Assembly: GCF_029962835.1 (NCBI RefSeq) | Contig: NC_080577.1 | Coordinates: 6,510,001-6,574,000 of the forward strand | Source: Magnolia sinica | Lineage: Eukaryota > Streptophyta > Magnoliopsida > Magnoliales > Magnoliaceae | DNA length: 64,000 nt | Direction: 5' to 3' | In this document: positions 48,125 to 60,500 of the stretch, piece after piece | Layout: every line of letters begins with the position of its first letter | Numbering within the stretch: the first letter of the stretch is position 1 | Notes under the pieces: model-generated | What the model saw: the letters and a program-made list of their open reading frames with translations, nothing else | Told to the model about the DNA's origin: nothing | Database searches by the model: none | Translations under genes and position numbers: made by a program

Positions 48125-48579
48125 CGAGAAGAATTGATGCTCTGTCACGGTGCGATGGATGATACGCAGACACTAAGCACTTCAGAATAATACTAGGGAA
48201 ATTAAACCGTCCAAATTATGACAACCAGAGCACACGTACCACGAACCAAAAATTAACTTTATTTTATCATCTAAGTAATGGATTTATGGCACTTAATGAA
48301 CAGTTTAAATGAAAAAAAAATCCAACGGTCCTATCTTCACAAACAAGTGTCCACGAATCGTAGCCTAGGATTTTTCAACCAATCTGATACTGGGTACAGT
48401 GACATGCACAATCGAGGCGGTTTTATTTGAGTTAAGATGTGCCACGTTTGACAATTTCTGAGTGCCTGCGTATCAAGCGTCATACGCAGCGGAGTAATCA
48501 TATTACTCCTCTTGACCGAATTTCAAAACAGGCGTCTTCTATCTTCTTCCTCCTTCCGATATCGCATTCCCTGAGAAAT

Positions 48580-48650
48580 CTAGGGTTTTCGTTCATTGCC
48601 AATGGATTTAGGGTTCTACATCTTCAAATTCCCACATCCCTAGGGTTTTC
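48580..48650 (+). promoter_or_regulatory. Cluster of telo-box-like motifs upstream of the start codon
   Basis: Three TAGGGTTT or TTAGGGTT motifs occur within about 65 bp (CTAGGGTTTTC near 48582, TTTAGGGTTC near 48607, CTAGGGTTTTCC near 48640). AAACCCTA boxes are frequent in plant promoters and leaders of housekeeping genes. Their effect here is inference. Confidence 0.6.
48602..48643 (+). CDS. Upstream open reading frame, 13 codons
   Basis: An ATG at 48602 opens a 13-residue frame (MDLGFYIFKFPHP) that stops at 48641-48643, 34 bp before the main start. If the transcript begins upstream of it, the frame could lower translation of the main protein. No conservation data are at hand. Confidence 0.35.
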   Translation: MDLGFYIFKFPHP

Positions 48651-48677
48651 CATTTCCAAATTCCTCCACCCAAATCC

Positions 48678-51600
48678 ATGGATTCAAAAGCGTCTGCCAA
48701 ATCCAAGAGAGCTCACTCTCTACGCGGCAACAACAAAAAGTCTCCTCACTCAAATCCAAACCCTGGAAACCTTCCCCAATCAGCTCCAAACTCTAACAAG
48801 AATCAAAGCAGAGAGAATAATCGTCGATCTCACGCGGCTCCTGCTCTCCCCTCTAATTGGGATCGGTACCACGAGGACGGAATCGATTCCAATACGGAAG
48901 ATCCTTCCGTCGACGTCGACCACACCGGACGAGCCGACATCGTCGCGCCGAAAAGCAAAGGGGCTGATTTCGCAGAATTGATTTCTCAGGCTCAGACCGA
49001 TGCACGGGCCCGTACTAACCCTAATCCGGAGAGTTTCGTCTCGTTCGATGATGTTTTGCCTGGTAAATGGCCTAGCCTTTTGTTATTTCTAAGCACTGAA
49101 AAAAAAAAGAGATTGGGCTAAAATGTAGGTTTGCTATGTACTTCAAAAGAATTCCCTTTACTGAAGTTGGTTATTTACGTTGATTGTGAGTTTAATGCTG
49201 CTGGTTTTGAAGCAGTGTATTTGTTGGAAATTTAGCATCTCTGATAGAGACGATAATTGGTAGTTTCAACTATCTCTTGTCATTGGATAAGTAGAAAAAT
49301 GTTGTTGTTGTTATGTTAGAATCCAATTATTCTCGTTGAATACTTTCTTGACTTAATATATAGACAACCTGATTGAAGGGTGGACGCCTGATGCACATCA
49401 CGGTGGGGCCCACAGAGCTCATCCTCATGTGCGACATCCAATCTGTCGAATAGGTTGCCCCAATCAGTGGGTTTTTTTTTTTTTTTGCAAAAATCAGCCA
49501 CATCCACTCGCCAAGTTTTCTGCAAAGTTGTCTTTCAACTGTTCAAGCCATCTTAAGAGGGAGGAAGAGAGATTTGCGTGCAAAGTTATCTTTCAACCAT
49601 TTGAGCCATTGTAAGAGGGAGGAATAAAATAGAGGCAACGGTCAAGGGCCGTTTGGTTAAAAGAAGGCGATGAGCATACTTAGTTCTTTCATAATATAGC
49701 AAGTGCAAGAGCAAGGAATAATAGAATATGTAGTTTGGTGGTGGATGGAAAGAAGGTAGAAGAGTAGGAACAGATATGCACATCTATAACACAATTTTAC
49801 TCTAGACTGTTTGCAAGGGAGACATGGAAAAGGCCCAAATTGGACAACCTGCCGTTTAAGCAAATATCAAATGAGGAAGCAAAGAACCTAAAGAACCTTG
49901 AAAAAGTGACAACCAAGGAATAAATCAAACCAGCAATTGACTCCTTTGGGGAGGGATAAGGCTCTGGGTCCAGACAGGTACTCAATGGGCTTTTACTAGG
50001 TTTTTTGGAATGTTGCGAAGGGCTATGTCGTGGACTTTGTCAAAGAGTTCTTTTGAGAGAGGCAAGCTATCTATAGAAATGGGAGCCTCTTTTGTTGCCC
50101 TTGTTATGAAGAAGGAAATAGCGGATACATTAAAATATTTCAGGCTGATTAGTCTTTTAGGGAGCTTCTATAAGATGCGAAGATCCTTGCGTCCAGGTTC
50201 AACGCGGTTCTGGCAAATGTTATATCAGAAAATCAAGGGGCTTTCGTGGCAGGTAGGCAGATTTTAGGTAGTGCACTCATGGCTCATGAATATATCGATT
50301 CAAGGTATAAGGAAAGTAGTATAGGTGTCGTATGTAAATTAGATATTGAAATGGCATACAATCATGCAGATAGGGAGTTTCTTGATATATGTTGGAAAGA
50401 GTGGGTTGTGGTTTGAAGTGGAGAGATTGGATTCGAGAGTGCATTTGCTTGACAACGTTTTCGGTTTTGGTTGATTGATCGCTGAAGGGTTTTTCAAGGC
50501 TACAAGAGCCTTAAAGCAAGGGTATCCTCTATCTCTATTTTTGTTTGTGTTGATAGCAGAGGTTTTAAGCAAGATATTAGACAGGGCAGGAAGCGGATCT
50601 AATCAGTGGATTTAAGGTAGATAGATTAGAGATGGAGTTCGGATTTCCCATCTTCAATGTGCAAATGGTACCATCTTGTCATGTGATGCAGAATCATCAA
50701 TGGTGGATAGCCTAGAAGATACTAAGATATTACTAGGTGGTTCGGGACTGAAAGTTAATATGAATAAGTGTAACGTGCTAGGGGTGGGATTATTAAAAGA
50801 TGAAGTGCAAAGCTTAGTGGATATATTTGAATGTGAAGCTAGAACAGTTCTTTCTACATACCTTGGTCCCCATTATGTGTGCTGTGTGGGGAAGCCAACA
50901 AAGCACATTTTTTTTTTTTTTGGGTAAAGATAACATTACTAGGGATTGTGCCCTAGTTCACTCACACACACTACATTGTCTCTACCGGCTTATCTAACGT
51001 GCCGGATATAATTATCTTCTTGGATGTTACATTGTTTGTTTAAACATATAATTATCTTCTTGGATGTTAAAGTGTTTGTTTAAACACATAATTTAACGGT
51101 CAAATGCAGTTGTAATAGGCGACATGCAAAGGAATTTGTAGTCATTACAATTTTACATTGGATTGCAGTGGAAATCTTGTATCCAAACACGGGCATTAGT
51201 GTACATTTCCTATTAACTTGACATTTTAGTAATGTAAAAGTATCATCATTATGATTTTACCATTTCTATCTAAACACGGGAATTATCGGTCAAATTACCT
51301 ATTTTGCATGAGATGAGTATCGTGATTTGTACTTCTAAAATACATTACAGCCATAATTCGCAATCCAAACAAGCCCTAAATCAATTTTGGCAAGACCAGA
51401 AAAGTTAAGACGAGACTTCTTATGGAGAGGGGCAGAGGTTAGGCAAAAGTTTCATTTCCTGAAGTGGGAAGACGTGTGTAAGCTTATTGCTAAAAGGGGA
51501 CTGGGTATAAGGGTTTTAGAGTCAAGGAATTTAGCATTGTTAGGAAAATGGAGGGTGAAGATTTGACAATGAAGAAGAGAGAATGTGGAAGAGATGTTGT

Positions 51601-54600
51601 GGCTGATTACGGGGTATAGCGGGGGGATGGGAGGTGAGAAATTCATCAAGTTATAGAGCTTTAGGAATATGGAAAGCTATCATCTCGTTGGCTTCCATGT
51701 TTAAGGGGTAGCCTTTTCACTTGGGGATGGGAACTGGATCTGATTTTGGGAAGATATTTAGTGTGGGGAAAGGCCCGTTGCATGTTGAATTCCCAAGGCT
51801 TGCTTTTTTGGCTCTAGATAGGAAGGTGATAGTGGCATGTTGTTGTTTCAAGAGTGGAGAGATCAGAATATGGTGTCCTCGCTGTGGGAATTTATTGGAG
51901 GGGGAAAATAGAAGACTTCACCAAGTTGTTTGACGGGCTTAAGAATTATCACCCAAGCTCAAGAAAAAAGGACATGATGGTCTGGAAGGGCCATAATTCA
52001 GGATGTTTCTCTGTACAATCATTCTATATGTTACTGCAGAAGCCATTGCTTGCGATAGGATTGCAGTACTCATTTATTTTGTCACTATGAGACCCCTCCC
52101 AAGGTGACGGCTTTTATGTGGTTGGTGGGAAGGAAGATGATTCTTGCTAAAAATAATCCTTAAAAGAGATCTATGATCATTCCCAGCATGTGTGTGATGT
52201 GCAAGAGTAATGTTGAGACGATAGTCGATCTATTGGTTCATTGCCTGCTTCTTGGAATAGGTGTGGGATAAGTTCTTAGCTATTCTCAACATACATTGGA
52301 TGATGGATCAGGTGAGGAAGGGTGAGCAGTGTGGTGTCTTCTTTTGTTGGCGGTGTTTTGGAATATTTGGGGGGGAGTGGAATAGATGATGTTTCCAAGT
52401 AAGGAAGGTTCAATGGAGGAAATTGTATGGTAGATAAAGGAGTTGTTGGAACGGGTGTCAGGCTTGCAGGGAGTTGATGTTTGCAAGTTTGGGTCCATGT
52501 TGTTGATGCAATATTAGTGATGCATATTTATGCCTTGGCTATTGGCTCGATATTTAATTAATAAAGGAACAGTTATCTCTAAAAAGAAAAAGAAAAAGAA
52601 AAAAACATTCTGATACTCTCATGTCATTCCTCAGATTCTTGGTTTGGAAGGCCCATTTATTCAGTTTGCATCAGAAGGGAAAAAGAAGACTTTTGAGGTG
52701 CTTGGGAATTTAGATTTTACTTCTTATGATAGCAATAACTTCACTATTGTTCGATTTTTTGTCTGTGCATTGTCTTTCCATTATGAGGTTTAGTTCCTTA
52801 CAGAGCACATGCTTTCTTAGTGATGTCAACTCATGTAAGTAGGTGACATAGGCTAAATCTGTAGCTTTCCCACACCATTATCTCTTCTACAGTGATGAAA
52901 TGCCTTGTCCTTTTGTTATGAGCATGACTTCAATTTGCATGGTGTGCACCGAGAATTGGCGCAGAATAGCTTCCCCCATTAACAGACAGTCGGTACACCC
53001 TCCGTGTGGAGTACTGTGCACTGAGAGTTGGTGCAGACGTTAGCTCCCCCCAATTAAAAGACGGTGCACCCTCTGTGAGTAGTGGAGAGTGGGAGGGAGG
53101 GAGGGAGGGATATGGTATTCTAAACCATAAGTTAGGATTCCCCTCAGTTACACCCTCCCCTCCCCACGGCACATTATTTGGACTGCACATCCATTTATGT
53201 TCAGGCCGCCTGATCAATCATGATCTACTTGTATGGGATTTGAGTGTCATGGACTGTTTCTTTTGGTTATTTATCAAAGTGTTAGAGACTGCTATAATGC
53301 TACACTTGCAGACAAGAAGTGCAGTGTGGTAACTTTGATCATACCATGCTTTCACATTTGAGATTTTATGTTATTCTCAATCTGTTATTGCATCCTTATT
53401 GCACATCTTCTCTGATGATGTTTGTAATATAGATGTCACTTTGGTATGTAAAGTCGATTCAATTAGAAGCGCAGACTAAGTTTATAAATATATGATTCCC
53501 CAAATTTTTATGGTGCCCTACCCCACAAGATTGACTTTGTTTTTTAATTTTTACTTTTATAATAGACCTAAATCAGGGAGTAAGCGCTATGCTTTCTGTC
53601 AGGGGAAAGTGCCTTTTGTCATGGTGTGGAGATGATAATTTCATTGTGGATGACAATGCAACATCAAGTTATGAGGTAACTGTTTCTTTCTTTCTCTGTT
53701 TTCTTATATTCATTGTTTGGACATAGTAGCTGACTTGGTTTTATTCCTCCGTATTTAGGCACCATCTACAGGTGAACTATAATCATGTTTTGAATCGTTA
53801 TATTTCTTTTATTTTTCTTTCTATAATTTTTATTTTATTATAGTTTTACAAATCAAACTGGTTCTTGGAATCATTTTCAAGAGGAATTCACAGATCGAGT
53901 AGTATTCTGACTCTCTGTTTCACAATGTAACTATTGGTCAATGTCTGATTTTGTCAATTGTGTAACTTGTATGGTCTTTGCAGGCATCATTTCTCTCCAT
54001 GGATCTGCATGCTCTTGCTGCACAACTTGAGAAAATAGATGTTTCAGAAAGGCTATTTATTGAAGTAGATCTATTACCTGCAGAGCTGGTATGTATTAGT
54101 TCCGATTTCAATTGTGTCGTCAGCCTTTCTTGCCTGTTACTTGTATATTGCAGGTGATTGGTGATCCCTGCATTTTGTTTTTGCCTTTTGTTAAAAATAA
54201 TCAGTGGTTAATGAGACTGTAACCATGGCATCCCCTGGATAAGAAAACTTGAAATGGACTATCCTGGAAGGCTACTTGAAATGGGCTATCCTGGAAGGCT
54301 ACTTCACAGAGAGTGCTTTGGTGTGACTGAGCATTATTTACTCAAAATGCTCATGTCCTCTGGGATGATGGCTCTGCCAAAAACAATCCCATCCACCAAC
54401 TGTTGGTTACACCCTTGCCCATGCAATTCATGCTGTGCTTTCTTAAAATTGCAGAATTCTGTTATTTTACCTTATCCAAGTCCTTGATGAATCTTTCCAA
54501 AAAAAAAAAAAGGTTATTGTTGAAGATTCTGTTGTTATAGATAACAATGCAATCTTTATTGAAAGAGAAAAGAAAAGTGAAAGAAAGAAAAATTAGAAGT

Positions 54601-54806
54601 TACAATGAAGAAAAATTATTGAGTACAAATTTCTTCTTGGAATAACACTGCAAGTGTATAATTTGCTTGACACAACCCTGATTGCCCGCAACCATGATAT
54701 ACTTTGGCAGTTGGGCACCTTCTATCAGTATGCTGCTTCTTGGTATATGCTATTAGTTGATTTCGGCTTTCTATATGATGGATCTCTTGTTGTACTTATG
54801 TATTCC

Positions 54807-54857
<51 letters not shown>

Positions 54858-57444
54858 TCCTTTGTGTGTGTGTATTCACATGATTATCTTTATCTGTGAC
54901 AAAGTCTCACAACCAATGTCAAGTGCCACTCCACTATGGCAAGGCCTGCTATCTCCCCTAATTAAGCATCACAGTTATGCAATTAACTCCCGTATGTTCA
55001 CGACGAAGTGTCGGACCTTGCAGTTCAGTACCACTTGAGTAGGTCAAGGCCCATCTCATGTACATGACTAAGTAATGCACACGGTTATATGTTGATTGGC
55101 AATAAAAGAGATTTTATTAAGAGACCTGAAGGTCCAAAAAGCAAAAAAGGATACAAAAGGTGATCAAAAGATGGAGGTGACCTCCCTTCTGCAAGGGTTT
55201 TGGTTATGTGAAGGATTGGTCTCTTAGCCTTAATCTCTGTGATAACTCTGTCGTCACCTCTCTTTTGGGCTAGTTTCTGCTTCTGGCTCTGGCTTCTTTG
55301 GGTGTTCCCCCTGTCTTGAGTTGTATTTAGCTGTTGTATATTCCTATGTTTAGAGTTGTAATAGTTGTTTGATAGGTTTCTGTTTCTTTTGTCTTTTTTC
55401 TTAAAATTTAATGATTCTGCTTTTGTTTGGTTTTGATTTTGGGGTTACTTTGGCTCCCTTATTATTAATATATTCAATCTTCCAAAAAAAAAAAAAAAAA
55501 AAAGGAAAAAAAAGAAGAGAGATGGAGGTGACCCCTAGAACAACTTGGGAATTGATGCCAACAGATTCCGCCCAAGAGTAATTTGAAGTCGATTGACTGA
55601 TTCTGCATCCCTCAGTCATGGACAACATCCATTAACAATAATCATATTGCTACTACGGAGCCTGTCCACAGTAAGGATGTGTGCATAATATGCAAGCCAA
55701 GCAAAAGCCACCACTTTTTGGGGACCTTTTGATTTCCATAACCATCTCATCTGGCTCCCTTTTTGAAAGTCCTTCACGAAGCCTGTCTCAGGCATACTTA
55801 GTCTGCCCCTCTCTAAGGTGGGGCTGTGGCGAAAGGCATCTCTCCCTTTTCAGAGATTGGGGAGCATTCAGTCATTGGCCTGGTCCTCTTTAATGGGAGT
55901 AGTATTCTACCATTGAGGAGCTAGTTTATACAATGGATGTTGCCCTATTTTCTCATGAGGATCTTCGAAGAGTATTCCTTATTCAAGGATCTGATTATTG
56001 CTGTCTCAAGTGGAAATTCAGTTGGAATGATCTCCTGGTATTTGGCTGATGGTGGGTTTGGAATCACTTACCTGAAGCTTTTAGGTTCTACGATTCTTGG
56101 GAAAGCTGTGATCTCATTGTTTGTCTTTGCTCTCTCATTAAATGCTAATCTAAAAGTAGCACCATGACCATGAACATCGACATGTCAGTTCTTTATTTTT
56201 CACTTTTTTAGGTCTTCACTCAAGGGCGAAATTTCTTTAACTCTGCTATGTGCATAACATTGCTGGTGGCTCCCACTTTAGAAAGCATTTATACTCCGGG
56301 ACTCAGGCACCCAGAGTCTCAGATGTCAGAACTGCTTATTGTGTGCTTCAGATTGATCCCTTTGCTTTTGCACCTGACCACTTCGAGTAAAAGAGATTCA
56401 TCTTGTGTACCCACTTGCTCATAGGTGTTGATGTAAGGGCAAGTTGCCAATCAATGTCATTTGAATGCTTAGTGGCAGTGCATGTACCAAGCTTGGAAAG
56501 GCTGCCAACTATTGTTTTCTATGTGTGAACAGAATCTCTGTTGTATAGTGGCGTTGCTTCTCTCTATTATACCCAAGCCCAATGTGGATATTTAGAGCTC
56601 GTTTGGGAGCTTTGTATTTGGAATGCATTGGAATCCAAATCACAATTACAGTGGGATCAAGGTGATTCCGAATCCTTAGCAGTGTTTGGCTACTTGTAAT
56701 TGGAATATCCTGGAATCCAAAAATTGTGTTTGGATGCTTGTAATTGGAATGCATTGGAATTCTCTAGTATATTCACATGTACCTGAATTTAATTAACTAA
56801 ATCAGCTTTAATATCCCAAATTTGTGTACATTTGTGATATTGGATAGATTGATTGATTGTGATGAGCCCATTGAAATATATACTTTCGCCAAAAATGACG
56901 AAATTCCAAGCCTCAGGTGGGCCACAAATGCAAGGATAACAAATGAGTGACTCACTGATTTTTTTAACCATCTATTTAGATGGCCAACATTTAGACTGTT
57001 TGGATTATTCTATTGACGTGATTTGGCGTTGAAGCTAATAATTTACTGTTTTAGGGGTATCCAGGGTGTCCCGTATCCATTATGATACGGCCGTATCGGC
57101 CGATACATATAGGTAACGGCAGTGGCCGTTACGCGATACGAGGCCGTAACGGGGCACCCCCCCGATTCTGTGGCCGTAACGGCCGTTATGCCCCGTAACG
57201 GCCGTTACTGCCCCATAACGGTAAAAAAACGGTCTTTTTTTTTTTTTTTTTTTTTTTTTTGCTTTAAAAGTCTGTTTTTTCACTTTTTTTGAAACTTCTT
57301 TATTCCAAATTCACCCTAAATCATTTTATTGTTATTTTCGACCACTCTTAGCTTGATATTATAGATAAAATAATTTATATTAAGGATTTTCTTGATTCGA
57401 AGCTTTGTGGGCCATTTTCCAGAAATTCCTCAAAAATAGGTATT

Positions 57445-57510
<66 letters not shown>

Positions 57511-60500
57511 CATATATATATTTTCAATGTTTTGCTGTTTGACTGGTAGAATATGATGTGTTAATCATAATAGAAGATATTAATGTCTATTTTACATATT
57601 GTTGTTGTCATTTTATATTTTTTTATAATTTTTTTCTATTTACGCACTATTTTTGGCTTTTTTTTTTAATTCGAAAAATCATTTTTTATTAAATGTTTTG
57701 CTGTTTAAATGGTAGAATATGATGTGTTAATCATAGAAGAACATGTTAATGTCCATTTTACAGATTGTTGTTGTCATTTTATATTTTTTTTTATAATTTT
57801 TTTCTATTTACACACTATTTTCGGCCCTTTTTTTTTAAAAAATTCGAAAAATCATTTTTTATTCAATGTTTTTCTGTTTTAATGGTAGAATATGATGTGT
57901 TAATCATAGTAGAAGATATTAATGTGCATTTTACAGATCATTGTTCTCATTTTATATTTTTTTATAATTTTTTTCTATTTACACACTATTTTTGACTTTT
58001 TTTTTTTTAAAATTCGAAAAATCATTTTTTATTGAATGTTTTGTTGTTTTAATGGTAGAATATGATGTGTTAATCATAATAAAACATGTTAATGCCCATT
58101 TTACAGATTGTTGTTGTCATTTTATATTTTTTTTAATAATTTTTTTCTATTTACGCACTATTTTCGGCCATTTTTTTTTTTAAATTCGAATATATTACAC
58201 ATGTAAGATATTTTCATATTACATTCATTCTAATATATCTATCATTGATAGTAGATAGTTAGAAAATTAAATATATAAGTTTTGCAGTCAAATCCAGGTT
58301 GTCTGGTTCATAAATTCATTAGACAATCCGATACAACTTCTCAGCAAAGAGTGGACCATTACACCACCATAAACATGTTCCAATTTATAAATGAATGTAT
58401 ATTTGGAATGCTTAGAATATTCCGGATTTAATCCATATTTTTTCATTTTTTTTGGCAAAATAAAAAACAAAAATTGCACCGTTATGGGCCGTTATGCCCC
58501 CGTATCACCGTTACACCCCCGTATACGTATCAGTATCGGAGGGCACCATTATGCCAACCGATACCGATACGGGATACCTTGGGGGTATCATTAGCGTGCC
58601 CCGTGTACAATGGCTTAGTAGTCTAGTGACACCTTTGTTAAATGTGTCTCTCTTGTCTTTAAAAATGGGGCAAAAAAAAAAGAAAAGGAAAGAGGCATTT
58701 AACTCCAATTACACCTGAATAACAAAAAAAATGTGAGCTTTCAAAACACCACAAAACTGTCTATTTCAAATACCTCCAAATCTGTTTACCTCCAAAAACA
58801 AAGTGTCAAACTCTAAAAGTAGCCATAAGGAATCCATTTACCCCCAAATACATCGAAAACAGGGCTGCCAAACAATCTGTTACCATGTCAAGGATTGAGA
58901 ATGACAGATCCTCCAAATTCTCTGGCCATGGGTGCGGCAAGGATTGGGTACAGCTCATAAGTATAACCATGTTTAAATAATAGCAATTTCACAAGTTGGC
59001 TTTGTAGTATATTCACTATAATGCTTAATAACTAGAATGTCTGGAATCTAGTGTTCCAAAACCCCATTGATCCGGATTCCCAAATCCTGGGGAATGGGAC
59101 CCCTTAATTTTTATCTGATTATCTGGATTGGGTGCTTTGCTTTCTGGAAATCATCCTCGCACAATTGGATCTGGTTTAAGGCTTGAGAAGCATAAGATGG
59201 AGATGTGGTGTCTCAGCTTGCCATGCTAATGTATTCTTCCTGGGCAAGGCATTCCATAATGCTATTGGTGGCTATGATGGCCACTGGTGTTACTGTTACA
59301 GGATGGGCCATGACGGCCGTTACGGCTTCTTCTTCTTCTTCTTCTTCTTTTTTTTTTGGGGAAAAAACCTATTTCGGCCCTATAACAGACCATTATGGGC
59401 CAATTTTTCTGTTATGGATGTTGGGTAACCCTTGTAGAATACTTTGTTGCTGGGGCAGCAGAGATACCTGTACGCTACAAACCATAGTAACATGAGTTAC
59501 AATATTTCCACTTGATTAACATATTGCATGCATTTATGATCATGTAATGGGGCAATCTGGGCTGGGTCTGATCTGTCTAGGGCAAATCTTAGCTCTTGTG
59601 ACCATGGTTCTGAGGCTAGAGTTTGGATTTTTAAATTCGCGGTTCTGGGGTTTTGTTGTTCTATCTTTTCCCAATTCTGATTGTCAGTTGCTTGGTTACA
59701 CTTTGATTGAACATCAAAAGCCATAATAGATACATTTTTCTTATTTGGTACAGGTGCATGTTAATTTCTCTAGTCCTATTTTGTATGCACATGCACGCAC
59801 AATTTTTTGCAGCGGCTCAATTTTATTCCTGGTCTGGGATGTGCGAGTCCCGATGCACATAAAAAAAGACAGCATGAACATGTCATACATGTTTGTTTTG
59901 CCCATTCACATTTTAGTATGCAATTGGTCAACAGTGCTTCCCCCAAGCATAGACCGTTTAGTACTTGATTCACAATCCTGTCGTGAACAAGTTACCCTAT
60001 CCCCAAGTGCAAATACCGAATATTGTGCACTAAACCTACTAGGATGCAAGAATGGAAGGATGTGTTGTATTGCTTTAGAGCTCCAAAACTTTTGAACTTC
60101 TTGTGGATAGGATGCAAATGAGGCATCCTCCTTAATAGAGGACTATGAACATTCTAGGTTCTCTACATAAATGGCTAGGATGATGCCATGTGGTAATCAT
60201 TCGACGGCTGAGAACATTTCAGGAACTTTCTAGAATACTCTACAGTACTCCCCATACAAGACTCCACTAGAAAACTCTAGAGCATTCTAAAGATCTCTAT
60301 GCTATCAGACTCATACACAACTCTACTATTCTCTAGAATTCTCTACATACATACTATTTACACAAACCTTTAGTGTACAAAATGAGCATTGCACAAATAG
60401 CTAATCTCTTGATTTAACCCCCCCTGAATGATCAGTCCGTTGGAAACTGCTACTTTGATTGTTAGTATGTCAAGAGTATGCAAGCTTTCACAGTTAGCCA

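Larger units (their letters stand above)
49063..53565 (+). other. Intron 1 of the unknown-function gene
   Basis: Donor CCTG|GTAAAT, acceptor TTATAATAG|ACCT. It contains a MITE piece near 49377-49440, a 58-bp tandem duplication at 49522-49625, a LINE (49670-52606), and a 72-bp tandem duplication at 52944-53087. No further coding exon is evident. Confidence 0.8.
57062..58581. mobile_element. hAT-like non-autonomous element with an internal minisatellite
   Basis: The ends CAGGGTGTCCCGTATCC and, reverse complemented, CAAGGTATCCCGTATCGG are flanked by perfect 8-bp repeats GGGGTATC (57054-57061, 58582-58589). The subterminal DNA is rich in CGTAACGGCCGTTAC and CGATACGG words, while the middle is AT-rich. 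No transposase is seen. The exact 8-bp duplication supports hAT. Confidence 0.88.
56595..58879. mobile_element. PIF/Harbinger-like element, interrupted by a hAT-like element
   Basis: The ends GAGCTCGTTTGGGAGC and, reverse complemented, CAGATTGTTTGGCAGC lie between TTA repeats (56592-56594, 58880-58882). The interior GATGAGCCCATTGAAATATAT...GGTGGGCCACAAATGCAAG matches the elements at 31007 and 39617. It is cut at 57062-58581 by a younger insertion and then resumes with ATTAGCGTGCC. Confidence 0.75.

Noticed and set aside
48439-48981. A 180-codon frame overlapping exon 1 of the unknown-function gene
   Set aside because: It lies in another frame. The frame starting at 48678 joins cleanly to three further exons and ends in conserved-looking motifs.
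52930-53332. Possible extra exon between exons 1 and 2 (frame at 53006-53332)
   Set aside because: It falls on a 72-bp tandem duplication and a GGGAGG repeat, and exon 1 joins exon 2 in frame without it.
57054-57250. CpG-rich CGTAACGG block as a CpG-island promoter
   Set aside because: It is the subterminal repeat region of the hAT-like element and recurs at its other end.
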